From Clostridium oryzae (GTDB lineage: Bacteria > Bacillota > Clostridia > Clostridiales > Clostridiaceae), in assembly GCF_002029235.1 (NCBI RefSeq), contig NZ_MZGV01000035.1, positions 1 through 43,410 of the forward strand: a DNA stretch of 43,410 nucleotides, written 5' to 3'. The position numbers and the translations under genes were made by a program. Below the pieces are notes generated by a model, which was given only the letters and a program-made list of their open reading frames with translations, was not told the origin of the DNA and searched no databases. Of this stretch, positions 34,467 to 43,227 are shown piece by piece (positions within the stretch are counted from its first letter, which is position 1; every line of letters starts with the position of its first letter).

Positions 34467-36321
34467 TTCTTCTATTTTTTATGTGCTTGCCTCTATTACT
34501 TTCAGTTCTTCTAGGTGGGTTATTACCAATTAGACATTTACTACTATTGCCGATTAGATCTTGTCTGCCTGCCTTTAGCAAAGCTTTCTTAACAAGTTCA
34601 TAGTTTTTAGGCAATTTATATTGAAGCAGCGCTCTTTGCATATCCTTTTCTTCCTGAGTTTTAGGTACATATACTTTTTCTCCTGTAAGAGGATTTTTTC
34701 CTGTATAATACATTGCAGTTGATAAACTTCCTGGAGTCGGGTAAAAATCCTGCACTTGCTCAGGAGTATAACCCATATCTTTTATATAGAGAGCGAGTGC
34801 AATAGCAGCTTGTAAATCAGAGCCAGGGTGACTTGACATTAGATACGGTACAAGAAACTGCTTTTTGTTAAGTTTCTTATTAATGTCAAAGTATTTGCTT
34901 ACAAATCTATCATAGACATCTCTGCCGGGTTTACCCATCTGATTTAGTACACGGTCGTCTACGTGTTCTGGAGCAACCTTGAGCTGGCCGCTAATATGGT
35001 GCTCACACAGTTCCTTAAAAAAAGTATTATCTTTGTCATGCAGCAGATAATCATATCGTATACCGGAACGTATAAAAACTTTCTTGATTTTAGGCAGCTT
35101 CCTGACTGTTCTCAGTACATCCAGATATTCACTATGATCTATTATTATATTCTTGCAAGGTTTTGGAAACATACACTGCTTGTTTTTACAAGTACCTACA
35201 CTTTCTTGAATTTTGCAGGCTTTATGTCTAAAGTTAGCGGTAGGACCTCCTATATCGTGTATATATCCCTTAAAATCAGGCAGAGTAGTAAGTAGTTTGG
35301 CTTCATCAACGATGGAATCTTTACTTCTATTCTGAATTATTCTGCCTTGATGGAAGGTTAAAGCACAAAAAGAACAAGAACCATAACAACCTCTATGACT
35401 GGTTATTGAAAATTTTATTTCGTTAAGCGCAGGTATACCTCCAAGTTCTTTATAGACAGGGTGATATTCTCTTACATATTGAATACTGGAAAAATAGTCC
35501 ATCTCATCCTGAGTTAATGGCAGCTGAGGTGGATTTTGAACAACGTATTCAGTTTCGTGCTGCTGAATTATTCCTTTTCCTCTGATCGGGTCCTGCTCAT
35601 TATATTCTAATTTATAGCTTTCTCCGAAAGCATCTTTGCTTTCTAGAACTTCCTCGTAAGGAGGTACAAGCACATAATCTTTAAGGTTTGATATATCCTT
35701 AGTTATATATACAGTTCCTCTGATATCGGTCATATCTTTAATGTTTTTTCCATATCTAAGCAGTTCTGCAATCTGAACTATAGTCTTTTCTCCCATACCA
35801 TATACAAGTAAATCAGCTGGACAATCCATGATTACGCTTCTTCTTATTTTGTCATCCCAGTAGTCATAATGAGCAAAACGTCTAAGGCTGGCTTCTATTC
35901 CGCCAACTATTATAGGAGAATCTTTAAAAGCTTCACGTATTTTATTACAGTACACGATTAATGCTCTATCTGGTCTGTAGCCAGCTTTACCGCCTGGAGA
36001 GTAAAAATCGTCATGTCTTTTTCGTTTTGCAGCAGTATAGTGATTTACCATTGAATCTATGTTTCCTGAAGTTACCAGAAAACCTAGTGAAGGTTTGCCT
36101 AAACACTTAAAATCCTCTAGCGTTTTCCAATTAGGCTGAGCTATCATACCAACTTTAAAACCTTGAGCTTCAAGAACCCTTCCGATTACGGCACCTGCAA
36201 AAGAGGGGTGATCTATATATGCGTCTCCGTTAACAATTATAAAATCTAACTGATCGATATTTAGCTTTTTCATATCAGCCTTATTTATCGGTAAAAATTG
36301 TTTATTTATATTCATATACAA
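34456..36321 (-). CDS. YgiQ family radical SAM protein
   Basis: A 621-residue protein. The [4Fe-4S] motif is CYGSCSFC (Cys312, Cys316, Cys319), preceded by a B12-binding-like N-domain and followed by the conserved [11 protein letters not shown] and [14 protein letters not shown]ys-rich segment, then [12 protein letters not shown] near the C-terminus. Conserved in anaerobes; reaction unknown. The frame starts at TTG 36321 (five nt after GGAAG) or ATG 36315; the choice is uncertain. Confidence 0.9.
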   Translation of the reverse strand: MYMNINKQFLPINKADMKKLNIDQLDFIIVNGDAYIDHPSFAGAVIGRVLEAQGFKVGMIAQPNWKTLEDFKCLGKPSLGFLVTSGNIDSMVNHYTAAKRKRHDDFYSPGGKAGYRPDRALIVYCNKIREAFKDSPIIVGGIEASLRRFAHYDYWDDKIRRSVIMDCPADLLVYGMGEKTIVQIAELLRYGKNIKDMTDIRGTVYITKDISNLKDYVLVPPYEEVLESKDAFGESYKLEYNEQDPIRGKGIIQQHETEYVVQNPPQLPLTQDEMDYFSSIQYVREYHPVYKELGGIPALNEIKFSITSHRGCYGSCSFCALTFHQGRIIQNRSKDSIVDEAKLLTTLPDFKGYIHDIGGPTANFRHKACKIQESVGTCKNKQCMFPKPCKNIIIDHSEYLDVLRTVRKLPKIKKVFIRSGIRYDYLLHDKDNTFFKELCEHHISGQLKVAPEHVDDRVLNQMGKPGRDVYDRFVSKYFDINKKLNKKQFLVPYLMSSHPGSDLQAAIALALYIKDMGYTPEQVQDFYPTPGSLSTAMYYTGKNPLTGEKVYVPKTQEEKDMQRALLQYKLPKNYELVKKALLKAGRQDLIGNSSKCLIGNNPPRRTESNRGKHIKNRRTRH

Positions 36322-36432
36322 TTAATCTTCCTTTTCTATAAGTTTTCCCAAAATCTTATACCATTATAGATTATATAAAAAATTAAGACAATAACCAGAG
36401 TATAGAATGATAAAAAAATATAAATAAAAGTG

Positions 36433-36461
36433 TTTCATTTTTACTAGTGATGTAATATAAT
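36433..36461 (+). promoter_or_regulatory. Probable promoter of the M-box transcript
   Basis: TTTCAT (36433-36438), 17-nt spacer, TATAAT (36456-36461), with the aptamer beginning about 12 nt after the -10 box. Confidence 0.55.
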
Positions 36462-36472
36462 AAAAGTGTACT

Positions 36473-36635
36473 TATTGTTAGGTGAGGCTCCTATATGGAT
36501 ACACGCTGCTACCCGGAAACATCGAGAGATGCCAATGGGTTAACAAATACTACCGTCTTAAGGTTTTATTTAACGCAGCTAATGATTGACGCCGTATAGT
36601 GCTAAAACTCAACGATATATTTTAGTTGATTTTAG
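36473..36635 (+). ncRNA. M-box (ykoK) magnesium riboswitch aptamer
   Basis: The conserved opening GTTAGGTGAGGCTCCTATAT (36477-36496), then GGATACACGCTGCTACCCGG, AAACATCGAGAGATGCCAAT and GGGTTAACAAATACTACCGTC match the M-box consensus in order, and the region ends with AACGCAGCTAATGATTGACG and the long closing stem. M-boxes bind Mg2+ and switch off magnesium transport genes. It precedes an MgtE-N/CBS gene. Confidence 0.95.
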
Positions 36636-36657
36636 GAGCCTATAATGGGCTCTTTTT
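36636..36657 (+). terminator. Expression-platform terminator of the M-box
   Basis: GAGCC (36636-36640) and GGCTC (36648-36652) followed by TTTTT. The left arm AGGAGCCT also complements AGGCTCCT in the aptamer P1 stem, so terminator and aptamer-end pairing are linked, consistent with transcription attenuation by Mg2+. Confidence 0.8.
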
Positions 36658-36757
36658 ATATTTATATTCAAAAATTAGTCAGAAATGGATTTACTCAGTA
36701 TAAATATTTGCTGAACGATTAGTTAATAAGTTTATAAAAAAAGGTGGTGCGTTTTTG

Positions 36758-36841
36758 ATGGAGGCTGGCCCTCAAAGTCACAGGTTAAACAAAAATAGAA
36801 TAGTTGTGTCAGAGAGGGGCTATTATCGTATTATCATATAG
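36758..36841 (+). CDS. 27-codon ORF between the M-box and the MgtE-N/CBS gene
   Basis: ATG at 36758 preceded by AAAAAAGGTGGTGCG (a plausible ribosome-binding site, spacing about eight nt), ending TAG 36841. It encodes a basic peptide with MEAGPQSHRLNKNRIVV then SERGYYRIII. It ends 29 nt before the next start. Possibly a leader peptide or microprotein; could also be chance. Confidence 0.4.
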   Translation: MEAGPQSHRLNKNRIVVSERGYYRIII

Positions 36842-36870
36842 TTTCTTCTGGCATGCAAGGAGGAATAATT

Positions 36871-38136
36871 ATGATAAGATTAAATAATATTTTTTTAAGC
36901 TCCATATTGCGTAAGAAATTATACGATGAGTTTGAGGAAAATATAGGAAGATTATGGGATATATATGTAACTACTGAGGAAGGTTATCCTAGAGCCATAG
37001 GCTACATGGTAAAAAAGGATGGAGAAATCTTTAATTACGAATTTAAAAATATACAGTTTTGGCAGGATGAGGAGGGCAAAGTTACTATAAAGGTTAGAGG
37101 AGTAAAAGATATCATTCCGAGAACCTATTCCTACCTACTGTCTAAACATCTTCTTAACAAGCAAATTGTAGATGTTAATGATAAAAAAGTTGTACGGGTA
37201 AATGATCTTAAAATAGCAGAAATAGCAGGAGAGCTAAGAGTTGTAGCAGTTGACTCTGGGACTCTTGCGAGGGCAAGAAGATTTGGAATAGAGAAAGCAG
37301 TTAAGGCATTTTATAACACTATAAATCGTAAGCCAAATGATGCGATAATAATGTGGGACAATGTTGAATCGATAGAAATGGTTAATGCCAGCTTAAAAAT
37401 TTCCATACCCTATAAAAAACTTTCAAAACTACATCCTGCGGATTTAGCAGATATATTAGAGGATATGGATACGAGCTATAGAAAAAAAGTTTTTGAAAGT
37501 CTTGATGAGAATCTAGCAGCAGATACATTGGAAGAGGTTGAACCTAAAGTACAAGCAGAGATATTGGAAAATATGAGTGAAGAAAAGGCGGCTGAGGTCT
37601 TGGAAGCTATGCCTAATGATGAGATAGCAGATATTCTTGAAGATATGGATGGAGAATTTGCAGAGAAATTGCTTAAACATATAAATAAAGAGGATGTAGA
37701 AGAAATAAGGGAACTTATGGAATACGAGGATGAAACTGTAGGTAGTATAATGAATACGGACTACCTTGCTTTCAGCGCTGACGATTCAGTTGGCAAAGTC
37801 ATCGAATGTCTAAGAGAAATGAATCCTGATGATGAAGTTATCTATTATGTCTATGTAATTGATAATGAAGGGACATTATTAGGTTTTATATCTCTTAAAG
37901 ATTTGATAATAAATTATGAGGATACTAAACTTTCGGATATAATGAATAGCGATATTATCAGTATAAAAGTTGCTAATAAGATAGACGAAGCAATGAGTGT
38001 TGCTATTAAATATAATCTTATAACTCTGCCTGTTACTGATGAAAATGAAGTATTAGTAGGCATAGCAATCATTTACGATATATTAGATGACTATGTATCA
38101 GATTCAAAGAAAAAGCATTATAAAAAAGTAGTATAG
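36871..38136 (+). CDS. MgtE N-domain/CBS protein with PRC-barrel-like N-terminus, no membrane domain
   Basis: A 421-residue soluble protein. Residues 1 to about 180 include PRC-barrel-like segments (IGRLWDIYVTTEEGYPRAIG; VNDLKIAEIAGELRVVAVD). MgtE_N-type helical repeats follow (about 190-285; LHPADLADILEDM, EVLEAMPNDEIADILEDM). Two CBS domains follow (about 290-410; VGSIMNTDYLAF, LSDIMNSDIIS). The transmembrane half of MgtE is missing. It is under an M-box, so it belongs to the Mg2+/divalent-metal regulon. In other clostridia similar proteins are often encoded next to an NRAMP transporter; none follows here. Start ATG 36871 behind AAGGAGGA. Confidence 0.88.
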   Translation: MIRLNNIFLSSILRKKLYDEFEENIGRLWDIYVTTEEGYPRAIGYMVKKDGEIFNYEFKNIQFWQDEEGKVTIKVRGVKDIIPRTYSYLLSKHLLNKQIVDVNDKKVVRVNDLKIAEIAGELRVVAVDSGTLARARRFGIEKAVKAFYNTINRKPNDAIIMWDNVESIEMVNASLKISIPYKKLSKLHPADLADILEDMDTSYRKKVFESLDENLAADTLEEVEPKVQAEILENMSEEKAAEVLEAMPNDEIADILEDMDGEFAEKLLKHINKEDVEEIRELMEYEDETVGSIMNTDYLAFSADDSVGKVIECLREMNPDDEVIYYVYVIDNEGTLLGFISLKDLIINYEDTKLSDIMNSDIISIKVANKIDEAMSVAIKYNLITLPVTDENEVLVGIAIIYDILDDYVSDSKKKHYKKVV

Positions 38137-38396
38137 ATATATTAAGAGTAGAGAGAAAAGAGTAAAGAGTAGATGTGAGTTATAGTGGAGTTCGGATAAA
38201 TTAATTTTGGAGAACATCCACAGGGTGGTGCAAAATAATTAGAAATCAAAAGCCAGAATGGAAATTACTACGGGAATTTGTTCCCGTAGTAATTTTTTTG
38301 CCAATGGAATTAGCTGACATAGGATGCCACCATTTTTTCTTATTTTGTATTAATTTTATATTTTCGTATAAACTAATGCAGAAAGGAGTTGATGCT
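38137..38396. other. Intergenic region with purine-rich repeat and a terminator
   Basis: Contains AGAGAGAAAAGAGTAAAGAG (about 38150), resembling 1716-1740, and a terminator hairpin ATTACTACGGGAA/TTCCCGTAGTAAT followed by TTTTTTT (38264-38301). No gene. Confidence 0.75.
38264..38301 (+). terminator. Terminator after the MgtE-N/CBS gene
   Basis: Stem ATTACTACGGGAA / TTCCCGTAGTAAT with a short loop and a T7 run; strong intrinsic terminator. Confidence 0.93.
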
Positions 38397-39098
38397 GTGC
38401 ATAAAAAAATATTAAAATGCAGAAAGAAAAAGATGGCTATTTTTAGTATCGTTTTAGTATTATTAGTAGCTTTGGTATGTTTATTTCCATATTATACTTT
38501 GACTGGAGCAGCTACATATTCCTGGGGTTCTAGAGGAAGTACTGTCAGAGAAATTCAAACGAGACTAAAGAGATGGGGATATTATTACGGAACTGTAGAC
38601 GGTATATATGGTTATAGGACATATTCATCAGTAAAATGGTTTCAAAGTAAAAATGGGCTTCCAGCAGATGGTGTTGCTGGAAATAGAACTTTAGCTGCTC
38701 TTGGAATAAATACGACAGCTGGCACCACCAGTACTTATGCAGCAAGAAATCAGAATGAAATATTATTATCAAGACTTATCAATGGTGAAGCCAGAGGAGA
38801 GCCTTATACAGGTCAGGTAGCTGTAGGAGCAGTTGTATTAAACAGAATAAGAGATCCTAGGTTTCCGAATTCAGTAGCAGGGGTAATATATCAACCTGGT
38901 GCTTTTACGGCCATAGTTGATGGTCAAATTCATGCGGAAATATTATCAAGCTCCGTAAATGCAGCAAGAGATGCATTAAATGGCTGGGACCCTTCAGGCG
39001 GTGCTTTATACTATTTTAATCCAGCAAAATCTACAAGCCAGTGGATATGGTCAAGACCGTTAATAAAAATAATAGGAAAACATAGATTTTGCAGATGA
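38397..39098 (+). CDS. sleB: SleB-type spore cortex-lytic enzyme
   Basis: A 233-residue protein. An uncleaved or signal-type N-terminal helix (about 13-33) is followed by a PG_binding_1 domain (about 42-103; REIQTRLKRWGYYYGTVDGIYG) and a Hydrolase_2/SleB catalytic domain (about 118-233) with the catalytic Glu131 in INGEARGEPYTGQ and ALYYFNPAKS, ending with IIGKHRFCR. It should be a lytic transglycosylase attacking spore cortex. GTG 38397 is chosen for AAAGGAG eight to nine nt ahead; the open frame continues upstream without a ribosome-binding site. No ypeB partner follows. Confidence 0.9.
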   Translation: MHKKILKCRKKKMAIFSIVLVLLVALVCLFPYYTLTGAATYSWGSRGSTVREIQTRLKRWGYYYGTVDGIYGYRTYSSVKWFQSKNGLPADGVAGNRTLAALGINTTAGTTSTYAARNQNEILLSRLINGEARGEPYTGQVAVGAVVLNRIRDPRFPNSVAGVIYQPGAFTAIVDGQIHAEILSSSVNAARDALNGWDPSGGALYYFNPAKSTSQWIWSRPLIKIIGKHRFCR

Positions 39099-39128
39099 CT
39101 TTATAATGAAATTTAAATAGTATCCCTA

Positions 39129-39156
39129 TTGACAAATTATGTGAAGATAATATAAT
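39129..39156 (+). promoter_or_regulatory. Promoter of the cysK-cysE T-box transcript
   Basis: TTGACA (39129-39134), 16-nt spacer, TATAAT (39151-39156): full consensus sigma-A promoter. Confidence 0.9.
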
Positions 39157-39163
39157 AATAATA

Positions 39164-39387
39164 GATAGTGAAAATACGTTGATAAAGAAAAGTAGTATAA
39201 TTTTACTGCACAGAGATGGAATGATTTGCTGAGACATTCTACTTATAAGATTATATGAAGTGCCCTTTTGAGTAGTATGCTGAATTTGTTTTAGTAGGCA
39301 TCACCGGGTTCACCCGTTATAGTGATAGAGTATAGGTGTACTTGATAAGGTAGTTCTAATATAATTAGAGTGGAACCACGAAGTTTA
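39164..39387 (+). promoter_or_regulatory. T-box leader responding to tRNA-Cys
   Basis: Stem I landmarks appear in order: the AGAGA K-turn element (39213 region), TGCTGAGA (39229-39236), and the specifier loop GAAGTGCCCTTTTGAG with TGC (Cys codon) at about 39256-39258. The antiterminator bulge is TGGAACCAC (39371-39379). TGGA would pair with the NCCA end of a tRNA whose discriminator is U, as in bacterial tRNA-Cys. Uncharged tRNA-Cys should allow read-through into cysK-cysE. Confidence 0.9.
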
Positions 39388-39416
39388 CTTCGTCTCTATA
39401 TGAGGCGGAGTTTTTT
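39388..39416 (+). terminator. T-box terminator hairpin
   Basis: CTTCGTCTC (39388-39396) pairs over nine positions (some G-U) with GAGGCGGAG (39402-39410), followed by TTTTTT. Confidence 0.9.
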
Positions 39417-39439
39417 ATTTTATATATGGGGGGATACAA

Positions 39440-40351
39440 TTGATTTATGAAAATACTCTAGATTTAATTGGGAACACACCAATGCTTAGGTTGAATAATG
39501 TAATAAAGGGATGTCAGTCAGATATATTTCTGAAAATAGAAAAAAATAATCCCGGCGGTAGCATAAAAGATAGAGCAGCTTTAGGTATGATTGAAGAGGC
39601 TGAAAAGCAGGGAACTTTAAAAAAAGGGGATACAATTGTAGAACCTACTAGTGGAAATACTGGTATAGCTCTAGCTATGATTGGTACTTTAAAAGGCTAT
39701 AAAGTTAAAATAGTTATGCCTGACACGATGAGTGTGGAAAGAAGAAATATAATTAAGGCCTATGGTGCAGAGTTAGTATTGACAGAAGGTATTAACGGAA
39801 TGAAAGGAGCAATTGCTAAAGCTGAAGAAATGGCAAGAGAGGACAGTACAGTTTTTATTCCTCAGCAATTTACAAATCCTGCAAATCCTAAGAAACATTA
39901 TGAAACTACAGCAGAGGAGATAATAAAGGATTTACCTGATATATCAGCATTTGTATGCTCTGTTGGTTCTTCAGGAACACTTATGGGTGTAGCTAAGCGT
40001 CTTAAGGAATATAATAGAGATATTATAGTCGTTGCTGTAGAGCCAGAGAGATCAGCAGTTATTTCTGGAGAAAAACCAGGTGCACATAAAATCCAAGGAA
40101 TAGGTTCGGGCTTTATACCTGAAATTTATGATGGAAAATATGTGGATGAAATTATTAAGGTTTCAGACGATGATTCATATAAAACAGCGAGAGATGTGGC
40201 AAAAAAAGATGGCATATTGGTTGGAATATCTACTGGAGCGAATATTAAAGCCGCTATTGAGCTTTCAAAGAGAATAAAACCTGGAAATAAGATAGTTACT
40301 GTATCTCCAGACAGCGGAGAAAAATATATATCTTCAGGGCTTTATGATTAA
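39440..40351 (+). CDS. cysK: Cysteine synthase (O-acetylserine sulfhydrylase)
   Basis: A 303-residue PLP enzyme making cysteine from O-acetylserine and sulfide. The PLP Lys is Lys43 in NPGGSIKDRAALG. The substrate loop is EPTSGNTGIALAMIG, and GSSGTLMGVAK binds phosphate. The C-terminus SPDSGEKYISSGLYD is typical of CysK. TTG start at 39440 with GGGGGG six nt ahead. First gene of a cysteine T-box operon. Confidence 0.95.
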   Translation: MIYENTLDLIGNTPMLRLNNVIKGCQSDIFLKIEKNNPGGSIKDRAALGMIEEAEKQGTLKKGDTIVEPTSGNTGIALAMIGTLKGYKVKIVMPDTMSVERRNIIKAYGAELVLTEGINGMKGAIAKAEEMAREDSTVFIPQQFTNPANPKKHYETTAEEIIKDLPDISAFVCSVGSSGTLMGVAKRLKEYNRDIIVVAVEPERSAVISGEKPGAHKIQGIGSGFIPEIYDGKYVDEIIKVSDDDSYKTARDVAKKDGILVGISTGANIKAAIELSKRIKPGNKIVTVSPDSGEKYISSGLYD

Positions 40352-40410
40352 GAGCTTAAAAGGTAGATATGGTACAATTTGATATGCACTGCACTTGGAG
40401 GTGTAATAAA

Positions 40411-40995
40411 TTGTTTAAGAAATTAAAGTATGATATAAATAATATTATTAAAAACGATCCTGCGGCAAGAAATTTTATTGAAGTATTACTTTTGTACCCT
40501 TGCGTTCATGCAATTATAGTATATAGGCTTTCACATTTTTTATATGTGCATAAGAGATTTTTTCTAGCCAGGTTTGTGTCTCAACTTGCAAGATTTTTTA
40601 CTGGAATAGAGATTCATCCAGGTGCCAAGATAGGAAAAGGTCTTTTTATAGATCACGGCATGGGGGTAGTAATTGGAGAAACTTCTGAGGTAGGAGATAA
40701 TGTGACGATATATCATGGAGTTACATTAGGGGGAACCGGCAAAGAAAAAGGAAAAAGACATCCAACGGTAGGAAGTAATGTAATTATCGGAGCAGGAGCC
40801 AAGGTGCTTGGTCCTATTAACATTGGTGATGGGGTAAAAATAGGTGCAAATTCTGTTGTATTAACAAATGTACCTGCCAATTCCACTGCAGTAGGAATTC
40901 CAGCAAGAATAGTTCAGAAAAAACCCATAAGTATAACTGAAATTCAAGATTATAGGGGCCTGAGAAGAACTATATTTAATGAAATGGTGATATAA
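40411..40995 (+). CDS. cysE: Serine O-acetyltransferase
   Basis: A 194-residue left-handed beta-helix acetyltransferase providing O-acetylserine to CysK. N-terminal helical part includes [20 protein letters not shown]. Hexapeptide repeats run from about residue 65: [40 protein letters not shown] and [17 protein letters not shown] turns. TTG 40411 is preferred (GGAGGTG seven nt upstream) over an in-frame ATG at 40369 that lacks a site. Short form, as in other Firmicutes. Confidence 0.94.
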   Translation: MFKKLKYDINNIIKNDPAARNFIEVLLLYPCVHAIIVYRLSHFLYVHKRFFLARFVSQLARFFTGIEIHPGAKIGKGLFIDHGMGVVIGETSEVGDNVTIYHGVTLGGTGKEKGKRHPTVGSNVIIGAGAKVLGPINIGDGVKIGANSVVLTNVPANSTAVGIPARIVQKKPISITEIQDYRGLRRTIFNEMVI

Positions 40996-40998
40996 AAA

Positions 40999-41140
40999 GG
41001 GTAGGAAGTGATTTCCGTCGGCCGAAAAATGCCTTCCACAACCACTTCCTACCCTATGCTCTAACTCTTAATATTCACAAAATACTTTTATTATATTGCT
41101 TCTGTTGTTTTCTTATCTTAATTCACTAACTTCAAAATAT
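40999..41140 (-). repeat. Modular dispersed repeat, copy D
   Basis: Read on the minus strand: the head ATATTTTGAAGTTAGTGAAT and TAAGATA (from 41140), matching copy C; GTGAATATTAAGAGTTAGAG and GCATAG, matching copy B; then directly the hairpin GGGTAGGAAGTG / CACTTCCTACCC (41054-41043 with 41010-40999), matching copy A, followed by TTTTT. The 110-nt core of copies A and B is absent. Confidence 0.85.
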
Positions 41141-41396
41141 ATTATTAATTATATTTGATTTTTTCGTAAATATGATGTAACAATTTATATTTAGTGCTTA
41201 TCTTTTTATCTTTAATCATGGACTTTTAAAGCTTTTCAAACTATAATATTATTTGGAGTTTTTTAAATAGTATATGAGAAAATTACATAATAGTGAAATG
41301 AAAAGCTTACTTAAGCATATATGTAATTTCCTGATATAATATCGCTTAGACTCGATAAACTATATAATATCTTGTAATTGGAAAGGCGGAAGGGCA
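41141..41396. other. AT-rich gap before the acyltransferase gene
   Basis: Holds a 10-bp inverted repeat AAATTACATA (41280-41289) / TATGTAATTT (41320-41329) and a possible -10 (TATAAT, 41335-41340). Nothing else recognisable. Confidence 0.5.
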
Positions 41397-42098
41397 ATGA
41401 TATCACCTAAAGTTGCAAAATTTATAAATAGTATGCCCATGGGCATTAGAAAATATATTTCTAGAAAGATTGTAAGTACATATTTAAGCAAGTACGCTGA
41501 ACTTAAGGTTTCAGGAACTGAAAATATTGATGCAGCTTCAAAACCAATAATATTTATAGGAAATCATTTAAGTAATGCGGATGGACTTATACTATCTGAA
41601 GTTCTTGGAAAGTATGATGTTTCTTTTGTAGCTGGAATTAAACTTACAGGTGATCCTATAACAGCATTAGGAATGCATAATGTAAAGACTATAAACATAA
41701 AGCCTAATTCGGCTGATAAAGAAGCACTAACTACAATAATAAGTAATGTCAAAGCTGGAAAAAACATTTTTATATTTCCCGAAGGCACTAGGAGCAGAAC
41801 TGGTAGTATGATAGAAGGGAAAAAAGGAGTTATACTTATAGCAAAATTGACTAAGGCTACGATTATACCCGTAGGAGTATATGGAACAGAGAAGCTTATG
41901 CCTATAGATAAGGATGGTAATATGTCTTCAGAAAATTTCCATAATGCTGAAGTGTTCGTTAATGTAGGAAAGCCTGTGGAGCTTCTTGCTAGAGAAAAGG
42001 GAGAAGAAAAGCATGTATTTGAGGAGAGATGTCTTACTCATATGATGAAGTCAATTGCCGCTTTGCTGCCAGAAGAGTATAGAGGCTACTATAAATAA
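41397..42098 (+). CDS. 1-acyl-sn-glycerol-3-phosphate acyltransferase (PlsC family)
   Basis: A 233-residue membrane-associated acyltransferase. The HX4D catalytic motif is NHLSNAD; the substrate motif FPEGTRSRTG follows about 75 residues later, then VPVGVYGTEKL-like phosphate-binding sequence (IIPVGVYGTE). Likely makes phosphatidic acid; paralogues acting on other lipids are possible. ATG behind AAAGGCGGAAGGG. Confidence 0.9.
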   Translation: MISPKVAKFINSMPMGIRKYISRKIVSTYLSKYAELKVSGTENIDAASKPIIFIGNHLSNADGLILSEVLGKYDVSFVAGIKLTGDPITALGMHNVKTINIKPNSADKEALTTIISNVKAGKNIFIFPEGTRSRTGSMIEGKKGVILIAKLTKATIIPVGVYGTEKLMPIDKDGNMSSENFHNAEVFVNVGKPVELLAREKGEEKHVFEERCLTHMMKSIAALLPEEYRGYYK

Positions 42099-42181
42099 AA
42101 AATTTAGATTTAGAAATGAAAGATTAAAATTCAGCTGTGCTGAACTTAATCATACGCTTTTGAATAAGAGAATAATTTAAC

Positions 42182-42223
42182 AAACGAAAAATAGAAGCTG
42201 TGACAAGCTTCTATTTTTCGTTT
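42182..42223. terminator. Bidirectional terminator between acyltransferase and AraC genes
   Basis: An 18-bp perfect stem (42182-42199 with 42206-42223), GTGACA loop, with T-rich or A-rich flanks suitable for both convergent transcripts. A short hairpin ATTCAGC-TGT-GCTGAA lies at about 42129-42144, as at 5602-5620. Confidence 0.85.
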
Positions 42224-42243
42224 ACTAAAACTTTTCTTGCTGC

Positions 42244-43092
42244 TTATACTGCCTTGTATTTTAGGCATGAAGGCGGATAACCATAGTGCTTCTTAAACAG
42301 CTTACTGAAGTGATAAGCGTCATCGTAGCCAACAGCATGAGCTGCTTCTTTAATAGTAAGTCTGTTGTAGGTTAAAAAGTCTTTAGCCTTTGAAAGTCTT
42401 ATCTTTATAAGATAATTTATAGGGGAATCCCCTGTCTCCTCTTTAAAAAGTTTTGAAATATATGCAGGACTTAGATACATATTCTGAGATATTATTTCCA
42501 AAGATAAATCATGCATATAGTTTGTATTTATGAATTCAGTTATTGCATTTACAATGGTGCTCCTATCATAGGTTTCAAAATTAATGCAACCTTTTTCCTT
42601 AATAGAGTTGTTTTGATATATAACTCTTAGTAAAATAACTAAAAGCTTCATGCCTAACGTTTTCAGAATCAGCTCTGAACCAGATTCATTTTTATTTTGT
42701 TCCAGAATAATATCGTTGAAACACTGAAGCAAATCATCATCGTAATTTGTATAAGGAATCACTGGAGTTATGTTATCATTTATTATATTATTATTAGGAA
42801 GGTCATTGACTTTAAAATTTTCAAAACCTGCGTGAAATTCATGAATACCACTGCCGTCAATAGTATATTTGCCATGACATACGCCAGGATTAAGCACTAA
42901 TATATCACCTTTTTTTACCTTATAGGGAATATTGTTTATCATGTAGGTGCAATTACCAGACATAATATATATTATAGACATAAAGTCATGACTATGAACT
43001 TTGCTTTTATGGCTAGGTTCAAAGCGTTTTTCAAAAGTGTAAAGTATTTTAGGATTAAAATTATCAACATCCATTCCAAAATTGCAACACAC
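42244..43092 (-). CDS. AraC family transcriptional regulator with cupin sensor domain
   Basis: A 282-residue regulator. The N-terminal cupin (about 15-110) has HSHDFMSIIYIMSG and VLNPGVCHGKY, suggesting a small-molecule sensor. The C-terminal double helix-turn-helix (about 180-280) contains LSLEIISQNMYLSPAYISKLFKEE and the AraC signature (IKEAAHAVGYDDAYHFSKLF). GTG 43092 is chosen for GAGGTGATTTTT ahead; ATG 43074 is an alternative. A 28-codon ORF lies just upstream on the same strand. Confidence 0.88.
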   Translation of the reverse strand: MCCNFGMDVDNFNPKILYTFEKRFEPSHKSKVHSHDFMSIIYIMSGNCTYMINNIPYKVKKGDILVLNPGVCHGKYTIDGSGIHEFHAGFENFKVNDLPNNNIINDNITPVIPYTNYDDDLLQCFNDIILEQNKNESGSELILKTLGMKLLVILLRVIYQNNSIKEKGCINFETYDRSTIVNAITEFINTNYMHDLSLEIISQNMYLSPAYISKLFKEETGDSPINYLIKIRLSKAKDFLTYNRLTIKEAAHAVGYDDAYHFSKLFKKHYGYPPSCLKYKAV

Positions 43093-43140
43093 AAAAATCA
43101 CCTCACATTTACACATTATCGTTTTGAGCTGTAAATATTC

Positions 43141-43227
43141 TCAGCAGTATTTTAATAAAAATATGTACAATGAATGTAACGGAAAGACTCCAATCATACC
43201 GATACCTATTAATTCTAAAGCTTTCAT
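43141..43227 (-). CDS. 28-residue hydrophobic peptide ORF upstream of the AraC gene
   Basis: ATG 43227 follows AGAGGTGAACTACA (good ribosome-binding site, spacing eight); stop at 43141. It encodes MKALELIGIGMIGVFPLHSL then YIFLLKYC, a single hydrophobic helix. It ends 48 nt before the AraC start. It may be a small membrane protein, a leader peptide, or the remnant of a small gamma-subunit-like protein; not recognised. Confidence 0.45.
   Translation of the reverse strand: MKALELIGIGMIGVFPLHSLYIFLLKYC

Noticed and set aside
38298..38396. Longer N-terminus for the SleB-like protein
   Set aside because: It would begin inside the preceding terminator's T-run; the GTG at 38397 has a proper ribosome-binding site.
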